Shown here one piece after another: positions 44,072-51,528 of a DNA stretch of 51,536 nt. The translations under genes were made by a program, and so were the position numbers. A model generated the notes under the pieces. It saw only the letters and a list, made by a program, of their open reading frames with translations. It made no database searches and was not told where the DNA came from. Origin of the DNA: Bacteroidales bacterium (GTDB taxonomy: Bacteria; Bacteroidota; Bacteroidia; Bacteroidales; CAIWKO01); contig JALOBU010000022.1 of assembly GCA_023228145.1 (NCBI GenBank), forward strand, positions 1 through 51,536, read 5' to 3'. Numbering within the stretch: the stretch's first letter is position 1; each line of letters opens with the position of its first letter.

Positions 44072-44743
44072 CTAATGTTTTCCTTCGATAATGAGTACAA
44101 TTTCACCTTTTATAGGTTTTTCCTTATATTTTGCAAGCAATTCTCCAAGAGTCCCGCGGCTAATTTCTTCATGGATTTTGGTAAGTTCTCTGATGACGGC
44201 AGCCTTGCGTTCAACGCCAAAGGTTTCTGCACATTGCTCCAGGGTTTTCAGCAGGCGGTGCGGCGATTCATAAATAACCACCGTGTTTTGTAAATCAGCA
44301 AGAAAAGTAAGCCGCGTCTGCCTTCCTTTTTTATGAGGCAGAAACCCTTCAAAATGAAAGCGGTTGCAGGGCAGGCCAGAAACCACAAGCGCCGGGACAA
44401 AAGCCGTGGCCCCCGGCAGGCATTCCACCTCGATGCCGTTGGCAATACATTCTCTAATCAGCAAAAATCCAGCATCGGAAATTCCCGGAGTTCCCGCATC
44501 GCTTATCATTGCCAGAGTCTCACCAGATTGTAACCGAAGCATAATGTTTTGAAGGTTGCGGTGCTCATTAAACTGGTGATAAGAAATTAACTTGTTGCTG
44601 ATAGCATGGTGTTTGAGCAATATACTGCTGGTGCGGGTGTCCTCGGCCAGTATCGCGTTAGCTTCTTTAAGGATACGGGCGGCACGCAGCGTAATATCTT
44701 CAAGATTGCCAATAGGCGTTGGTATGATATAAAGTTTCGGCAT
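44072..44743 (-). CDS. rsmI: 16S rRNA (cytidine1402-2'-O)-methyltransferase RsmI
   Basis: A 223-aa SAM-dependent tetrapyrrole-methylase-fold enzyme that methylates the ribose of C1402 in 16S rRNA. It begins with the family block KLYIIPTPIGNLEDITLRA and has AILAEDTRTSSILLKHH. AMISDAGTPGISDAGFLL is the SAM-binding region, and YESPHRLLKTLEQ follows. E. coli RsmI is about 286 residues; the Bacteroidota form is shorter at the C-terminus. It is divergent from tRNA-Gly (44840) and followed by the RemB-like pair. Confidence 0.94.
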   Translation of the reverse strand: MPKLYIIPTPIGNLEDITLRAARILKEANAILAEDTRTSSILLKHHAISNKLISYHQFNEHRNLQNIMLRLQSGETLAMISDAGTPGISDAGFLLIRECIANGIEVECLPGATAFVPALVVSGLPCNRFHFEGFLPHKKGRQTRLTFLADLQNTVVIYESPHRLLKTLEQCAETFGVERKAAVIRELTKIHEEISRGTLGELLAKYKEKPIKGEIVLIIEGKH

Positions 44744-44819
44744 GACAGATATTTAGGCGAAATAAAAGTAAAAAAAAATGGCGGAAAATCTTAAAATATT
44801 TTATTTCGTGAAAAATTAT

Positions 44820-44827
44820 TATATTTG
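44820..44827 (+). promoter_or_regulatory. -7 box of the tRNA-Gly/tRNA-Leu unit
   Basis: TATATTTG, followed by CAACCC, lies 12 nt upstream of the tRNA-Gly 5' end and fits TAnnTTTG, equal to the box found before HU. A -33 TTTG is not evident. Confidence 0.6.
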
Positions 44828-44839
44828 CAACCCTTATTT

Positions 44840-44912
<73 letters not shown>

Positions 44913-44913
44913 C

Positions 44914-44949
44914 AAAAAAACTCCTCTCGAGCAGGGAGGATTTTTTTTA
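44914..44949 (+). terminator. Terminator-like hairpin between tRNA-Gly and tRNA-Leu
   Basis: A7-C-TCCTC, an 8-nt loop, GAGGA and T8: a short hairpin followed by a T-run, 1 nt after tRNA-Gly. The symmetrical A/T flanks would extend the stem. Termination here would leave tRNA-Leu with a separate promoter or partial read-through. Confidence 0.6.
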
Positions 44950-44964
44950 AACAAGTTCTTTGTT

Positions 44965-45049
44965 GCCCTGGTGGTGGAACTGGTAGACACGCAGGACTTA
45001 AAATCCTGTGACCATTGCGGTCGTGCGGGTTCAAGTCCCGCCCGGGGTA
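44965..45049 (+). tRNA. tRNA-Leu(TAA)
   Basis: An 85-nt class II tRNA. Acceptor GCCCTGG pairs with CCGGGGT (two G-U pairs), the anticodon stem-loop is CAGGACTTAAAATCCTG with anticodon TAA, and a long variable arm follows. The T-arm contains GGTTCAAGTCC. The discriminator is A. The RAYT module begins 20 nt further on. Confidence 0.95.
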
Positions 45050-45068
45050 CAAATTCAGAGTGAGAAAC

Positions 45069-45098
45069 GAGAGCGAAAATTATTGTAATTTGTTACAC
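45069..45098 (+). repeat. 30-nt direct repeat, left copy
   Basis: Identical to 45788..45817. It starts GAGAGCGAAAATTATTG and ends TTTGTTACAC. It contains AAATTA-TTG-TAATTT, a small palindrome. The copies lie outside the hairpins, so they could be a target duplication or recombination product, or part of the element. Confidence 0.9.
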
Positions 45099-45108
45099 TC
45101 CCTCGCTG

Positions 45109-45129
45109 CCGCACGATTATATCGTGTGG
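45109..45129. repeat. REP-like hairpin, left
   Basis: CCGCACGAT-TAT-ATCGTGTGG: 9-bp stem with one G-T mismatch and a 3-nt loop. Its reverse complement matches the right hairpin (45760..45780) in both stem arms; only the loop differs. It lies 16 nt beyond the stop codon of the transposase. Confidence 0.88.
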
Positions 45130-45145
45130 CATATTAACCTTATAT

Positions 45146-45700
45146 TCATCTAACTACAATAATATCATTAACCAATCCTTTTTCACCACAATAATCTCTG
45201 GCGCTGCTATAAATATAGTCTTCCGGCTTATAAACCAAACCGGCTTCGACAGGATTGGTATGGATATAATTTATTTTTTCCGCAATTACTTTATTACTCC
45301 AAAGTTCAATAGGATGATTATCATGTTGCCAAAACTGATATCCTTCTACATTTGATGATTTTGATGCCGATTCCTTAAAGCATGCGAGTAATAATTCTCG
45401 TCTGCTTTCGCGTGGATTCTCAGTTATTTCTCTTACAATTTTTTTACTTGTGAATCTTTTAAAATCTCCCAATACCTGTTCCGGCAACAACCCATTAACA
45501 ATTCTGAAAATCAAATGAACATGATTTGTCATGATGCACCATGCAAATATCTCCATCCCTTTTTCTTTCTGACAATAATGCAAACTATCTATAATAACTT
45601 GCTTATACTCATTTCTTGTAAAAACATCAAGCCACTCAACCACAGCAAAACTTGTAAAATAAGCTCCTTCTGGGTTATGAAACTTATAATTTCTGCTCAT
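45146..45700 (-). CDS. REP-associated tyrosine transposase (RAYT, Y1/HUH family)
   Basis: A 184-aa single-domain HUH endonuclease, similar to IS200/IS605 TnpA and TnpA_REP. The HUH motif is His60-Val-His62 in CIMTNHVHLIF. The C-terminal half includes YQFWQHDNHPIELWSNK, NYIHTNPVEAGLV and YIYSSARDY, typical of a Bacteroidota group of these proteins. The catalytic Tyr of better studied RAYTs lies in a helix corresponding to the WQHDNHPIE segment; this stretch has no Tyr, so either a Tyr elsewhere (such as NYIHTNP) is used or catalysis differs. The gene is flanked by inverted REP-like hairpins (16 nt and 59 nt from its ends). It may move or copy these hairpins, as proposed for RAYTs. No truncation is seen. 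Confidence 0.88.
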   Translation of the reverse strand: MSRNYKFHNPEGAYFTSFAVVEWLDVFTRNEYKQVIIDSLHYCQKEKGMEIFAWCIMTNHVHLIFRIVNGLLPEQVLGDFKRFTSKKIVREITENPRESRRELLLACFKESASKSSNVEGYQFWQHDNHPIELWSNKVIAEKINYIHTNPVEAGLVYKPEDYIYSSARDYCGEKGLVNDIIVVR

Positions 45701-45759
45701 TTTTTACCAAATAGTTATGTTCAAAGTTAATGTTTTTTATAAAGTAAAAATTTTTTAAA

Positions 45760-45780
45760 CCACACGATGCAATCGTGCGG
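45760..45780. repeat. REP-like hairpin, right
   Basis: CCACACGAT-GCA-ATCGTGCGG, inverted relative to the left hairpin (45109..45129) and identical in both stem arms. It lies 59 nt upstream of the transposase start. Confidence 0.88.
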
Positions 45781-45787
45781 TAACGGG

Positions 45788-45817
45788 GAGAGCGAAAATT
45801 ATTGTAATTTGTTACAC
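45788..45817 (+). repeat. 30-nt direct repeat, right copy
   Basis: Identical to 45069..45098. It is followed by a degenerate low-complexity stretch with CTCACACT/CTCTCA units (45818..45846). Confidence 0.9.
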
Positions 45818-45879
45818 CCTCACACTTACTCTCACACTCACTCTCATTACCACATTACACGACCGCAAAACACAATAAA

Positions 45880-46227
45880 ATGTTTGACTTCGAAAAACTT
45901 GAGGTTTATTATAAGGCAAAATCATTTCATTCTGGTATACGAAAGTTCATTAACACACAAAGGCTGGATGTTACAACTAAGAACCAACTAAGGAGAGCAG
46001 CTTTTAGCGTTGTGCTTAATATCGCAGAAGGTTCTGGCCGATTTTCTAAGGCTGACAGGCGCAATTTCTTTATCATTTCACGCAGTTCCATTTTTGAGTG
46101 TGTGGCAATTCTTGATATATTAAAAGATGAACAAATGATAAGTTATGAAAGCTTTCAGGCGTTTTACAATGATGCCGAAGAGTTATCAAGAATTCTGTTT
46201 GCTTTGATAAAAAACCTCAGCTCATGA
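45880..46227 (+). CDS. Four-helix-bundle protein (23S rRNA intervening-sequence type)
   Basis: A 115-aa helical protein of the IVP/S23 family (PF05635-type). Signatures: FEKLEVYYKAKSFHSGIRKF at the start, LRRAAFSVVLNIAEGSGRFSKADRRNF in the middle, and a final helix with LSRILFALIKNLSS. Homologues are encoded inside 23S rRNA insertions of Leptospira and others; in Bacteroidota they occur widely as free-standing genes. Related proteins (Avd) serve diversity-generating retroelements, but no reverse transcriptase or repeat pair lies nearby. Their function is unknown. The gene sits next to the RAYT module and after a degenerate CTCACACT-like tract, which suggests a mobile or hitchhiking element. 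Confidence 0.9.
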   Translation: MFDFEKLEVYYKAKSFHSGIRKFINTQRLDVTTKNQLRRAAFSVVLNIAEGSGRFSKADRRNFFIISRSSIFECVAILDILKDEQMISYESFQAFYNDAEELSRILFALIKNLSS

Positions 46228-46633
46228 TCAGAATGAGAGCGGTGAGCGGGTACTTATATTTTTAATGAACCCCCTGTTATTATAGGTTTTTCTGAGGATT
46301 TTATTTTGTCCTGTATAAACATTGCAGAAACATTTCGGATTTTTTCTTTTATTACGGTTTTTTTAGTGTAAAAAAATATATATTGCAAAAAACTCCTTCT
46401 TTTATTTTAGTATATTTGAAGGTGCAAAACTAAAAAAATGAAAAATTTTTTATTTTGCTTTTCTTTTGATAAATATCAATGATATGATACAGGTTGGCGC
46501 TCCGAAGACTCCTTCATGGTTTTTCGCCCTTGCCTCTTTAGCAAGTCGTAGTACCACTTGGAGTGGTGTTACGACTGCATCTTCAAAAAACAAATTTTAT
46601 TTAGTTCGCCTGTCTGCTGCCGACTTCGGGCTT
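46228..46633. other. Intergenic stretch with REP-like hairpin and degenerate repeats
   Basis: About 400 nt with no convincing gene. It contains a long hairpin at 46545..46575 and, at its right end and continuing into 46660, a run of degenerate units like GACTTC-GG/GCTTCTAACTTCTGACTTCC. A small open frame at 46466..46729 spans these repeats and is probably not a gene. Confidence 0.6.
46545..46575. repeat. REP-like hairpin near the CPBP gene
   Basis: Left arm GTCGTAGTACCACT and right arm AGTGGTGTTACGAC pair over 14 positions, with two mismatches in the centre and a TGG loop. Similar long hairpins occur between genes in Bacteroidota, in my recollection. It is unlike the two RAYT hairpins in sequence. 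Confidence 0.75.
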
Positions 46634-47560
46634 CTAACTTCTGACTTCCGGCTTCTTCGACAAAAAAAGCACAAACATCAACCCGGCAACTATTACCCCG
46701 CTGCTTATTATCACAAACAAATTATCTGAACTGCCAAAAGTTTCAAAATTAAAATCAACCATTCCTCTTGCCGACAGCCATGCAACCACCACTGCCAGGC
46801 CATTATTTATAAAATGTACAATTATTGGCACCCATAATGAGCCCGACCAGTAAAATATGTACCCCAGAAACATCCCCAGCAAAAAGCGCGGCAGGAAGCC
46901 ATAAAACTGCAGGTGAAACGCACTGAAAATCACCGCAGTTACAATAACTGCCACATGAACATTTTTAAACCATTCTCCCAGCAAACGCTGCAGCACACCC
47001 CTGAAAAAAAACTCTTCTCCAATAGCAGGCAGGACAGCAATCATCAGAATATTTATAAAAAATCCTCCCACAGTGGCAGTATCCAGAAAAGCATTCGTTA
47101 CAGCTGCTGCTTCGGCTTCGGAATCACGCATCCATTTTTCAACACCTCCCAATTGCTCAGGCAAACTCATGTTGCCGTTAAATTCTGTAATAAGATTGAT
47201 AAGAGGAAGTACCAAGATAATAATAGCTGCCGCTATCAATAAAGAAAAAATTTTAAATTTATTAGAAAGCTTTAAATAATGAGAGATATTTTTCCCTGCA
47301 CACATAGAAAAAACCAATACCGGCACAATAAATATGGCAAGCTGATTGACGACCTGTAAATATTTTAACTGTGCAATAATTAAAGGGTCAGAATAATCGG
47401 GAGCAGAGGAAAGGTTCTCGATAAATGATTTCCCGAAAAACGGCACAGCCAGCACCAGCCCGAAAATATTAACGAGTAACAGGCTGCATGCAACAATTAT
47501 AATGAAGTACACAAGTTTAAGGTATGCGGGTTTTACCTGCAGAAAAGGATGAAATACCAT
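46634..47560 (-). CDS. CPBP family intramembrane glutamic endopeptidase
   Basis: A 308-aa membrane protein with about eight hydrophobic segments. CPBP (CAAX protease and bacteriocin-processing, Rce1-like) motifs: EEFFFRGVLQR (EExxxR) around residue 190, FSAFHLQFYGFLPRF (FxxxH) and HFINNGLA (HxxxN). The C-terminus, ending FVLFLSKKPEVRS, runs into the degenerate repeat tract (46625..46660), so the stop codon appears to be supplied by repeat-derived sequence. Family members cleave prenylated or membrane-associated peptides; bacterial roles vary. It is divergent from the unknown pair at 47684. Confidence 0.9.
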   Translation of the reverse strand: MVFHPFLQVKPAYLKLVYFIIIVACSLLLVNIFGLVLAVPFFGKSFIENLSSAPDYSDPLIIAQLKYLQVVNQLAIFIVPVLVFSMCAGKNISHYLKLSNKFKIFSLLIAAAIIILVLPLINLITEFNGNMSLPEQLGGVEKWMRDSEAEAAAVTNAFLDTATVGGFFINILMIAVLPAIGEEFFFRGVLQRLLGEWFKNVHVAVIVTAVIFSAFHLQFYGFLPRFLLGMFLGYIFYWSGSLWVPIIVHFINNGLAVVVAWLSARGMVDFNFETFGSSDNLFVIISSGVIVAGLMFVLFLSKKPEVRS

Positions 47561-47683
47561 GAATTAATTAGTTTTCCGGCCTGCAAAAATGCAATTATTT
47601 TTCAGATAATATTAATTTTTCTCTGTATTTTCTTTTGTTTTGTGCTTTATGGAAGGAAAATTTTATATTTACTAAAAAATATT

Positions 47684-48352
47684 ATGGACCAACGCCATCA
47701 GGAATATATTGAATACTACAGGGTGCGTATGAAAAAATACGAAAACAATCCTGTTTACAAAAATAGTTATGAAGCGGAAAAAAACATTTTTGACGCCATT
47801 CAAAACAGTACCAGCCTTGAAGAGTTTCGCACCAGGCTGGAGAATGTAAATCTGCCTCTCAAAAACGCAATAGCTCTTACCAAAGACAAATCGCTGGCAC
47901 GCAAAGAACTTTATGAAAATATCAACGAACCCATACGCAAAAAAGCTTCAGAGCAAACTCTTGACATGATAGAAACGGTGCAATCAGTGAACGAGCTTAC
48001 TCAAAAAGCCAATGAAATTGAGGCTGCAGTCAGCATTGAGGTTTCTATCGACCTTTTTACATCTTATTTTTACAGTGATTTTATTGCCCTTGAAAATATT
48101 GAAGTTTGGCAACAAGCAGAGATACCTCCGGAATGGCATAAAGAAATTCACGAAGAGTGGGTAAACGAGTCTTTAGCCGAAGGCCGAAAGATATGGACGA
48201 AAGTGGTAATTCCCGAATCACAGAAATGGAAACCAGACTGGAACTTTGATTATAAACTGATATGGGAAGACCGCCACCGCCGCCTTATTCCGGTGCCAGA
48301 CGAAGTAATAATGAAACGTATTGAGCAATTTAAAACATACAGGGGGATATAA
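47684..48352 (+). CDS. Unknown protein, first of a coupled pair
   Basis: A 222-aa protein of no recognised family. It is helical and highly charged (MDQRHQEYIEYYRVRMKKYENN), with an interior QSVNELTQKANEIEAAV coiled-coil-like part. The C-terminal third is rich in Trp and acidic residues (EIPPEWHKEIHEEWVNESL, WKPDWNFDYKLIWEDRHRR). It has no signal peptide, no Cys and no obvious catalytic motif. A longer frame starts at 47549 (overlapping the CPBP start) and would add a hydrophobic segment including FQIILIFLCIFFCFVLYG, so a membrane-anchored form is a formal alternative. The next gene starts one base after its stop codon. Confidence 0.7.
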   Translation: MDQRHQEYIEYYRVRMKKYENNPVYKNSYEAEKNIFDAIQNSTSLEEFRTRLENVNLPLKNAIALTKDKSLARKELYENINEPIRKKASEQTLDMIETVQSVNELTQKANEIEAAVSIEVSIDLFTSYFYSDFIALENIEVWQQAEIPPEWHKEIHEEWVNESLAEGRKIWTKVVIPESQKWKPDWNFDYKLIWEDRHRRLIPVPDEVIMKRIEQFKTYRGI

Positions 48353-48353
48353 C

Positions 48354-49505
48354 ATGCCGGTAGAAAAACAATATTCCGATTCGATGCTGGGCACTTTTCG
48401 TAATATGTATCAGGAATTGCTGGATAAAAAAGCATCCGGAGAAGCATTTGACAAACTTAAATCCATCCTGGACCGCATGGAACAGCTTGCCGTGGAATTG
48501 GACGACCTGGGTTCGTTTTCTGCAAAACTGACCACCGAAGGACTTTTTGTTCAATTCAGCAATTTATATTCTGAAATATTAGGCGAGTTGTCATCAAAAC
48601 AATACTCAAAAACAGGCAGTGATGAAGAACTGATGGAGCAAACATTGAAAGCTTATGAAGACGCTTTAAAAAACTATGAAAATGAACCCAAACAAAAACC
48701 GTTGTATGATATTTTAAAAGAAATTATTGATTTGGGACGGTCGGGGGTTTCCTATCCTGTTTTTTTAAAAATCTGTGAAGAAAAAGGTTTATACAAACAT
48801 CTGGAGGGTAGTATTATTGCCCGTGAAGGATTAATGGAGGAGAAGACATTTAATGAAATATTCTGCATGCCTCTTCCTTTGAAAAAAACTGAAGAACTTA
48901 TACAAATATATGATGAGCTTGCCTCTCAATCGCCATTCGGTACACCCGACAGTTTTCTTTTTACGTTGAGGCGTATTCATAAAGACTGGGAATACGAACC
49001 GTTGTTGAACCGGTGGAATGCAATATGCCGTTGCTGGGACAGACTCATGGAGCTCATATATGACTGGCTTGATTCTTTTTGCGACTTTGCCCCTTATGAT
49101 TTTCGCTGGATGTCAATGGAAGGGCCACAAAAAACCATGCATAATATCAAACGCACTAATGACTGTAATCCGGGTTTTTTAAAAGAGAGAGAACGTATTT
49201 TTTACGAATATTTTCAACTCAAATGGGATGATATTTTTATGCATGAAACTTATATAAACGAATACAACGCCGGCCGCATCTGGTATTCTGACGAAACGAT
49301 TGCATTAATTAAAGAAACATATCCCATATGCAAGCCGTTTCAGAAACCCACAAATGAATTAATAAAAAAGGCTGAAGATATTCATCACAACAAACGTTAC
49401 CAGCGCATAAATTCATTTCAGCTTTCTGATGAGAATAAAAAGCGGCTTCAGGAATTAATAGGAAAAGAAAAGTTTGAAAAATATTATGGCATAAAAAAAA
49501 CCTGA
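48354..49505 (+). CDS. Unknown protein, second of a coupled pair
   Basis: A 383-aa protein of no recognised family. Its start (ATG 48354) is one base after the previous stop, implying translational coupling. It is helical and charged: MPVEKQYSDSMLGTFRNMYQ and a leucine-rich segment around KLKSILDRMEQLAVELDDL. The middle contains aromatic and Cys residues (NRWNAICRCWDRLMELIYDWLD and SFCDFAPYDFRW), and it ends GKEKFEKYYGIKKT. There is no signal peptide or transmembrane segment. A longer frame from 48321 overlaps the previous gene. Its last codons overlap the A-run of the yihY terminator. The two proteins may form a complex, an inference from coupling only. Confidence 0.7.
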   Translation: MPVEKQYSDSMLGTFRNMYQELLDKKASGEAFDKLKSILDRMEQLAVELDDLGSFSAKLTTEGLFVQFSNLYSEILGELSSKQYSKTGSDEELMEQTLKAYEDALKNYENEPKQKPLYDILKEIIDLGRSGVSYPVFLKICEEKGLYKHLEGSIIAREGLMEEKTFNEIFCMPLPLKKTEELIQIYDELASQSPFGTPDSFLFTLRRIHKDWEYEPLLNRWNAICRCWDRLMELIYDWLDSFCDFAPYDFRWMSMEGPQKTMHNIKRTNDCNPGFLKERERIFYEYFQLKWDDIFMHETYINEYNAGRIWYSDETIALIKETYPICKPFQKPTNELIKKAEDIHHNKRYQRINSFQLSDENKKRLQELIGKEKFEKYYGIKKT

Positions 49506-49519
49506 TTTTTAATATCAGG
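49493..49519 (-). terminator. Terminator after yihY
   Basis: On the minus strand CCTGAT-ATTAAAA-ATCAGG (49519..49501) followed by eight T. It begins 3 nt past the yihY stop, and its A-run (plus strand) is coding for the last Lys codons of the convergent unknown gene. Confidence 0.85.
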
Positions 49520-49521
49520 AC

Positions 49522-50472
49522 TTATAAAACTTGTTTTTGATGTGTCTGTGTTTTTTTGGCCTGCAGTATACTGGCATTCAACTCAAATCCCACCAGCAAT
49601 GCAATTGAGTTAAAATACAGCCACATCATAATGACAATAATCGTTCCTATGGAGCCATATAGCGCATTATAACTGGCAAAGTTGTTTACATAGTATTTAA
49701 ATCCTAATGTACTGACAACAAATAAAAACGTGGCCAGTGTTGAACCGGCAGAAATAAAACGATATTGTCTTCTTCTGGCAGGTCCCAAATAGTAAATAAA
49801 TGAAACAACAAAAAAAATCATCATAAAAATTATTAGCCATTTAATAATTTTCAATACAAACAAAAGCACACCTTCTCCAATAATTTGAGTTGATATCAGG
49901 TATTGCAGGCCGGCAGTACCCAGCATCATCAGCATAACGGACAGAAAAATTATAAATGTTAAAATGACCAGCAGCGCAATGGAAATGGCATATTGCTGCC
50001 ATAGTTTTCGTGTTTCGACATCATGTGCGGTATTATTGAATGCAGTAATAAGGCCAAGAATTCCGTTGGATGAAAAATACAGTGCAAGTATAAAACCCAC
50101 CGACAAAAGTCCCCCGTGCTGCCTTGAAATGATATCGGTTATTGTTGTGCTTATAAGTACAAAGCCGTTTTCAGGCAAAGCCTTTTTAATAATATCAAGT
50201 AATGTTGTCTGGAACCCCTCAACGGGTATATATGGAATAAGCGTGAAGAGGAAAATAATTGCCGGAAACATGGCCAAGAAAAACTTAAAAGCTACAGAAC
50301 TTGCACGTGTGGTAATGGCGCCATTGACAAGCCCTTTCAGAAAAAAAACAACCACATCATACAGCGGCATGCCATCAAAGCCGGGAATTATTATTTTTTT
50401 TGTTGCTATCCTGAAAAGCCTGAAAGTTCTGGATGAAAAAATCTTTTCTTTAATGTTTATGTTTTTCTTCAT
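49522..50472 (-). CDS. YihY/BrkB family inner-membrane protein
   Basis: A 316-aa membrane protein with about six transmembrane segments. The family (formerly RNase BN) shows GLVNGAITTRASSVAFKFFLAMFPAIIFLFTLIPY near residue 50 and the later QYAISIALLVIL and GSIGTIIVIMMWLYFNSIALLVGFELNA. It is not RNase BN (that role belongs to another protein); the function is unknown, perhaps transport. The start codon overlaps the stop of nadC by four bases (50472..50469), so it is translationally coupled with NAD synthesis. A rho-independent terminator follows at 49493..49519. Confidence 0.9.
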   Translation of the reverse strand: MKKNINIKEKIFSSRTFRLFRIATKKIIIPGFDGMPLYDVVVFFLKGLVNGAITTRASSVAFKFFLAMFPAIIFLFTLIPYIPVEGFQTTLLDIIKKALPENGFVLISTTITDIISRQHGGLLSVGFILALYFSSNGILGLITAFNNTAHDVETRKLWQQYAISIALLVILTFIIFLSVMLMMLGTAGLQYLISTQIIGEGVLLFVLKIIKWLIIFMMIFFVVSFIYYLGPARRRQYRFISAGSTLATFLFVVSTLGFKYYVNNFASYNALYGSIGTIIVIMMWLYFNSIALLVGFELNASILQAKKTQTHQKQVL

Positions 50473-51308
50473 TCTATGGCTTTTAAACTTAGGTCAAGGC
50501 TGCGTATATGATGCGTTACAGCGCCTACGGAAATAAAATCCACACCGGTGAGGGCATATTCACGTATGTTTGTTAGGTTAATTCCCCCTGATGCTTCCGT
50601 TTCATATCTGCCCTGAATCATTTTAACTGCTTTTTTCAGGTCTTGCGGTGTAAAGTTATCAAGCATAATGCGGTGAACACTACCACAATTGAGGACTTCT
50701 TCAAGTTCTGTAAAATTACGAACCTCAATTTCAATTTTTAATTTTTTTCCGAGTTTTTTTAAATATTCATTTTCAGCAATAATTGCCTGTTTTATTCCTC
50801 CGGCAAAATCCACATGATTGTCTTTTATCATGACCATGTCGTAAAGCCCCATTCTATGATTCTTTCCTCCGCCGATTGCAACAGCCATTTTTTCAAAAAT
50901 ACGCATATTGGGCGTGGTTTTTCTGGTGTCAAGCAGTCGGGTATTGGTTCCTGCAAGTTGCTTTATATAAGCATGTGTAACTGTTGCTATTCCACTCATA
51001 CGCTGCATATAATTCAGCATGGTACGCTCAGCTATTAGCATGGAGCGGCAATTGCCGGTCACTATAAAAACGATGTCGCCTTTTTTGATTTCATCGCCAT
51101 CAGAAATAAATTCATTAAAAACTATTTCGTTATCAACAGCGTTAAAGACTTTTTTAGCAATTTCAATCCCTGCAATAATTCCGTCTTCTTTTACCAGAAG
51201 TTTCATTTTGCCTATAGCATCTTCAGGTATGGTGGCCCGGGATGTATGGTCGCCTTCGCCAATATCTTCTGCAAGGGCTTGGGCAATGTGTTGAGCAACA
51301 ATATCCAT
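50469..51308 (-). CDS. nadC: Nicotinate-nucleotide pyrophosphorylase (carboxylating)
   Basis: A 279-aa enzyme that converts quinolinate and PRPP to nicotinate mononucleotide in NAD biosynthesis. It begins with the QPRTase N-terminal domain (AQALAEDIGEGDHTSRAT), followed by the active-site regions ERTMLNYMQRMSGIATVT, LLDTRKTTPNMRIFEKMAVAIGGGKNHRMGLYDMVMIKDNH and the later MLDNFTPQDL, EASGGINLTNI and GVDFISVGAVTH. Conserved Arg, Lys and His residues are retained. The last four bases overlap the yihY start. Confidence 0.96.
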   Translation of the reverse strand: MDIVAQHIAQALAEDIGEGDHTSRATIPEDAIGKMKLLVKEDGIIAGIEIAKKVFNAVDNEIVFNEFISDGDEIKKGDIVFIVTGNCRSMLIAERTMLNYMQRMSGIATVTHAYIKQLAGTNTRLLDTRKTTPNMRIFEKMAVAIGGGKNHRMGLYDMVMIKDNHVDFAGGIKQAIIAENEYLKKLGKKLKIEIEVRNFTELEEVLNCGSVHRIMLDNFTPQDLKKAVKMIQGRYETEASGGINLTNIREYALTGVDFISVGAVTHHIRSLDLSLKAIE

Positions 51309-51369
51309 AAATATTACTTATTATATCTAAGACTAAATTATAAAATTACTTTATTATTCTGAGATAAAA

Positions 51370-51528
51370 CTATTCTTCTTCAAATTGAAGCTGGTGAATC
51401 AGAAGAATGTTATCCTGACTTCTGACGTTTAGTGCGGTAAAATATTCCATTTTGAAATCAGTTTCTCCAGAGGGCTTTTCATAATGCTTTTTATTGGCGA
51501 CCGAAAAGTGAAATTTTCTTTCGTTAAA
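51370..51528 (-). other. Possible C-terminal fragment of an upstream gene (DUF4783-like?)
   Basis: A 52-codon frame ends at TAG (51372..51370), 61 nt before nadC, and reads ...FKMEYFTALNVRSQDNILLIHQLQFEEE. It has no good start codon and is closed 5' by a TAA at 51531..51529; another frame is open from the window edge. The LIHQLQFEEE end recalls DUF4783 proteins found beside nadC in Bacteroidota. It may be the 3' end of a frameshifted gene or chance. Confidence 0.25.

Larger units (their letters stand above)
45069..45817. mobile_element. REP-associated transposase module (RAYT with flanking hairpins and direct repeats)
   Basis: A 749-bp unit. From outside to inside: a perfect 30-nt direct repeat (45069..45098 and 45788..45817), mutually inverted 21-nt hairpins (45109..45129 and 45760..45780), and one transposase gene (45146..45700, minus). 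The ends of the unit are not defined by an IS-type terminal structure. It may be a domesticated REP locus instead of an IS. It sits 20 nt from tRNA-Leu(TAA), and the four-helix-bundle gene follows. Confidence 0.75.

Noticed and set aside
45818..45846. CTCACACT-type tract, considered as a CRISPR or minisatellite
   Set aside because: Units are short, irregular and without spacers; it is only low-complexity sequence beside the RAYT module.
45880..46227. Avd-type accessory gene of a diversity-generating retroelement
   Set aside because: The family is related, but there is no reverse transcriptase, template repeat or variable repeat in the surrounding sequence.
46466..46729. Open frame of 87 codons on the plus strand
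   Set aside because: It spans the REP-like hairpin, the degenerate GACTTC repeats and the antisense end of the CPBP gene; the peptide has no protein-like pattern.
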